From positions 3,472,001 to 3,536,000 of the forward strand of contig CBDCER010000003.1 of the NCBI GenBank assembly GCA_965215855.1: a stretch of DNA of 64,000 bases. Reading direction: 5' to 3'. The notes under the pieces were generated by a model, which was given only the letters and a program-made list of their open reading frames with translations, made no database searches and was not told the DNA's origin. Source of the DNA: J027 sp965215855 (lineage in GTDB: Bacteria; Chloroflexota; Anaerolineae; Aggregatilineales; J027). Below, one piece after another: positions 62,655 through 64,000 of the stretch (position 1 is the first letter of the stretch; every line of letters starts with the position of its first letter). The position numbers were made by a program, and so were the translations under genes.

Positions 62655-62860
62655 GAAAAAACTCGCGGAGCGTGGGGTGGATGTATACGTTGTTTCTGAG
62701 GAAATTTACTGGAGAGATGCCCCTGCTTTGTGGATTGCCATTGATGGCACAAGTTTAGTCGAAGTATATAACGCCGTCGAAGCTGTCATACATTCCATAC
62801 AAGAAGCAGTTCAAAAAGTTGGAAATCAGGACACCACAGAACTAATTTTAGACAGATATT
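62655..62860 (+). pseudogene. Host-gene fragment 3 (between ISL3 and the IS4-type fragment)
   Basis: Continues fragment 2 in frame after the target duplication: KKLAERGVDVYVVSEEIYW, then APALWIAIDGTSLVEVYNAV, ending LDRYS where the next IS end begins. Together the three fragments give about 268 codons without a stop. An ATG frame beginning in the ISL3 tail is an artefact. Confidence 0.7.
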
Positions 62861-63264
62861 CAATACCGTCGCCAAAATAACGGCGGAAAAGTTAGGGCTT
62901 TTGCCTTAAAGTAGTAGTTTACCAAAACAAGCTGCTGATAAGGCAAAAGCCCATGGTTGACATTGTAGCACTGCTCAAGGACCTTTCACCATACCTAACC
63001 AACACCACAGTGCGCCAATTGGAGCATATTGTCCTGGCAATGCTGTGCATTCCGAATCGCATTACGATGCTGAACCTATCACGCTGGACGGAGCGTGGGG
63101 GTAGCTATCGGACCCTACAACGTTGGTATCACACGCCGCTTTCATGGGCGACAATCCTGTGGAGCATCGTGCGTATCCATCTACTTGATCCCGATGGCGT
63201 CTATCTGCTGGCGGCTGATGATGTGGTGGTCAGCAAGTCCGGCAAAAAGACACATGGCTTGGGC
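62861..63264 (+). mobile_element. Truncated, diverged IS4-type element (left end only)
   Basis: The left end CAATACCGTCGCCAAAA (62861-62877) differs from copies 1-3 at one base (T to G). After 92 bases a related transposase begins. The element breaks off near 63264 where IS66 sequence begins; no right end is present. Confidence 0.85.
62953..63264 (+). pseudogene. N-terminal fragment of a diverged IS4-type transposase
   Basis: About 104 residues align with the start of copies 1-3: MVDIVALLKDLSPYLTNTTV, SRWTERGGSYRTLQRWYHT, LAADDVVVSKSGKKTHGLG. Identity is clearly lower than between the three full copies, so it is a different family member. The frame stays open to 63378, but after GLG it is antisense to IS66 and not transposase. 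All catalytic residues are missing. Confidence 0.85.
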
Positions 63265-64000
63265 TTGCCGAGCATAGGCCAGGGATGGCATATTGTCACG
63301 TTGTTGGCCCAAACGCATGGCGCGATAGAGAAGCACCTGGAAATGATAGGCCCAGGCACAGCGGTCATTATCAATTGACCATTGCAGATCACGAACTTGG
63401 TGCGCTAGGCAGATTTGCAGTTCCGAGGCAGGATGTTTGAGTTGGGCGGACGCCAGATCACTAACCCAGGTAACCGGACAACCATCAGCCATGACGCTGT
63501 GCAACACCTCAGCATTGCGGCGTGGCGCAATATGAAAGTAAACATGTTGGGGCGTTTGGAAAACCCATTGCCAATGATTTTGTCCAGTGACCCGGACGCC
63601 AGTCTCATCAGAACCAATCACGGGGCTGGCCCGGACTGCATCGCGGATGGCAGTGGCCGCTTCTTGCAGGGCAGAATACCCGCGCCGCACAGCATTGACC
63701 AAAGCCCCCACGCTGATTTCTACCCCCAATACATCACGGGCAATGCGCTGTACTCGTTGGTAACTCAAGGGATGCGCCAAGTGTAGATAGTGAACCAATG
63801 TCTCCAGGTTGGGGCCAAATACGCGCTGTGGCTCGTACCCTGTTGGATACGCGGCTATTTGCTCGTGCTGGCAACTTGGGCAGTGAACACCATAGCGTTG
63901 TGCTTCGATTACCATCGGACGGATGGGTTGGATTTCCACGATTTGACTGCTGCCCACCTGATAGTGCCGCGCCCTTGCCAGATCCTCACCACACTGCTCA
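63265..64000 (-). pseudogene. IS66-family transposase (TnpC), 3'-truncated and running off the window
   Basis: Read leftward from the window end (EQCGEDLARARHYQVGSSQ) through IQPIRPMVIEAQRYGVHCPS and CPSCQHEQ (zinc-binding C-x-x-C), LETLVHYLHLAHPLSYQRV, and the first catalytic Asp in VIGSDETGVRV, then WVSDLASAQL (second Asp). The final Glu region and the C-terminus are absent because the sequence passes into the IS4-type fragment near 63265. The GTG at 63957 is not the real start; the frame is open to the window edge. Confidence 0.85.

Noticed and set aside
62515..62880. A separate gene beginning at 62515
   Set aside because: The first 47 codons are the out-of-frame tail of the ISL3 transposase gene; only the part after 62654 is host sequence and it continues the interrupted gene.
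63265..63378. C-terminal part of the IS4-type fragment protein (63265-63378)
   Set aside because: It is antisense to the IS66 transposase and has no similarity to the transposases of copies 1-3.
1..64000. CRISPR arrays, prophage or plasmid origin
   Set aside because: No regularly spaced short repeats, cas genes, phage structural genes, replication initiator or iterons were found.

Overview
The window looks like chromosomal DNA from a Chloroflexota bacterium (Anaerolineae-like), at roughly 50% GC. This assignment is an inference from gene content: large SH3b, NHL and lamin-tail exported proteins, an eCIS-type effector, an RRM-PHAX RNA-binding protein, an LPXTG-like C-terminus and no outer-membrane proteins. 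No rRNA or phylogenetic marker was compared. Two tRNAs are present, Leu(GAG) with a near-consensus promoter and Arg(TCG).

Region 1 (1-14.5 kb) is metabolic and housekeeping: the tail of a probable dipeptidase, an orphan OmpR-type regulator, a complete branched-chain amino acid type ABC importer (binding protein, LivHMGF) with a leaky terminator after the binding-protein gene, rpiA-dcd-glycerate kinase, an alpha/beta hydrolase lacking its nucleophile, a Bcp peroxiredoxin, a KTSC protein, a tyrosine recombinase and a secreted beta-propeller. Region 2 (14.8-21.9 kb) holds IS4-type copy 1, then a leftward operon encoding a 1254-residue eCIS-effector-like protein with an HNH-like C-terminus, a WD40 protein and an FHA protein. 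Region 3 (22-43 kb) holds a giant RND transporter, tRNA-Leu, an envelope operon (SH3b, TPR-membrane, M1 peptidase fused to a dead trypsin-like domain), the operon ctp-ctp-smpB-hypothetical-STAND ATPase, an M23 peptidase, tRNA-Arg, and trpS with a zinc-ribbon protein and an RRM-PHAX protein. Region 4 (43-53 kb) holds a surface nuclease with duplicated lamin-tail domains, an alpha-toroid secreted protein, hmuTUV heme uptake and pfkA.

Region 5 (53-64 kb) is dominated by insertion sequences: IS4-type copies 2 and 3, IS3, IS630, ISL3, a diverged IS4-type fragment and a partial IS66. They sit in the remains of at least two broken host genes. Between IS4-type copies 2 and 3 is the most notable item: a thioredoxin-fold lipoprotein gene with an in-frame UGA at the first position of a UPPC redox motif. 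The frame is open for 116 further codons, and a perfect 7-bp stem with a GUU loop begins 14 nt after the UGA. It is very probably a selenoprotein that ordinary gene calling would truncate at 82 residues.
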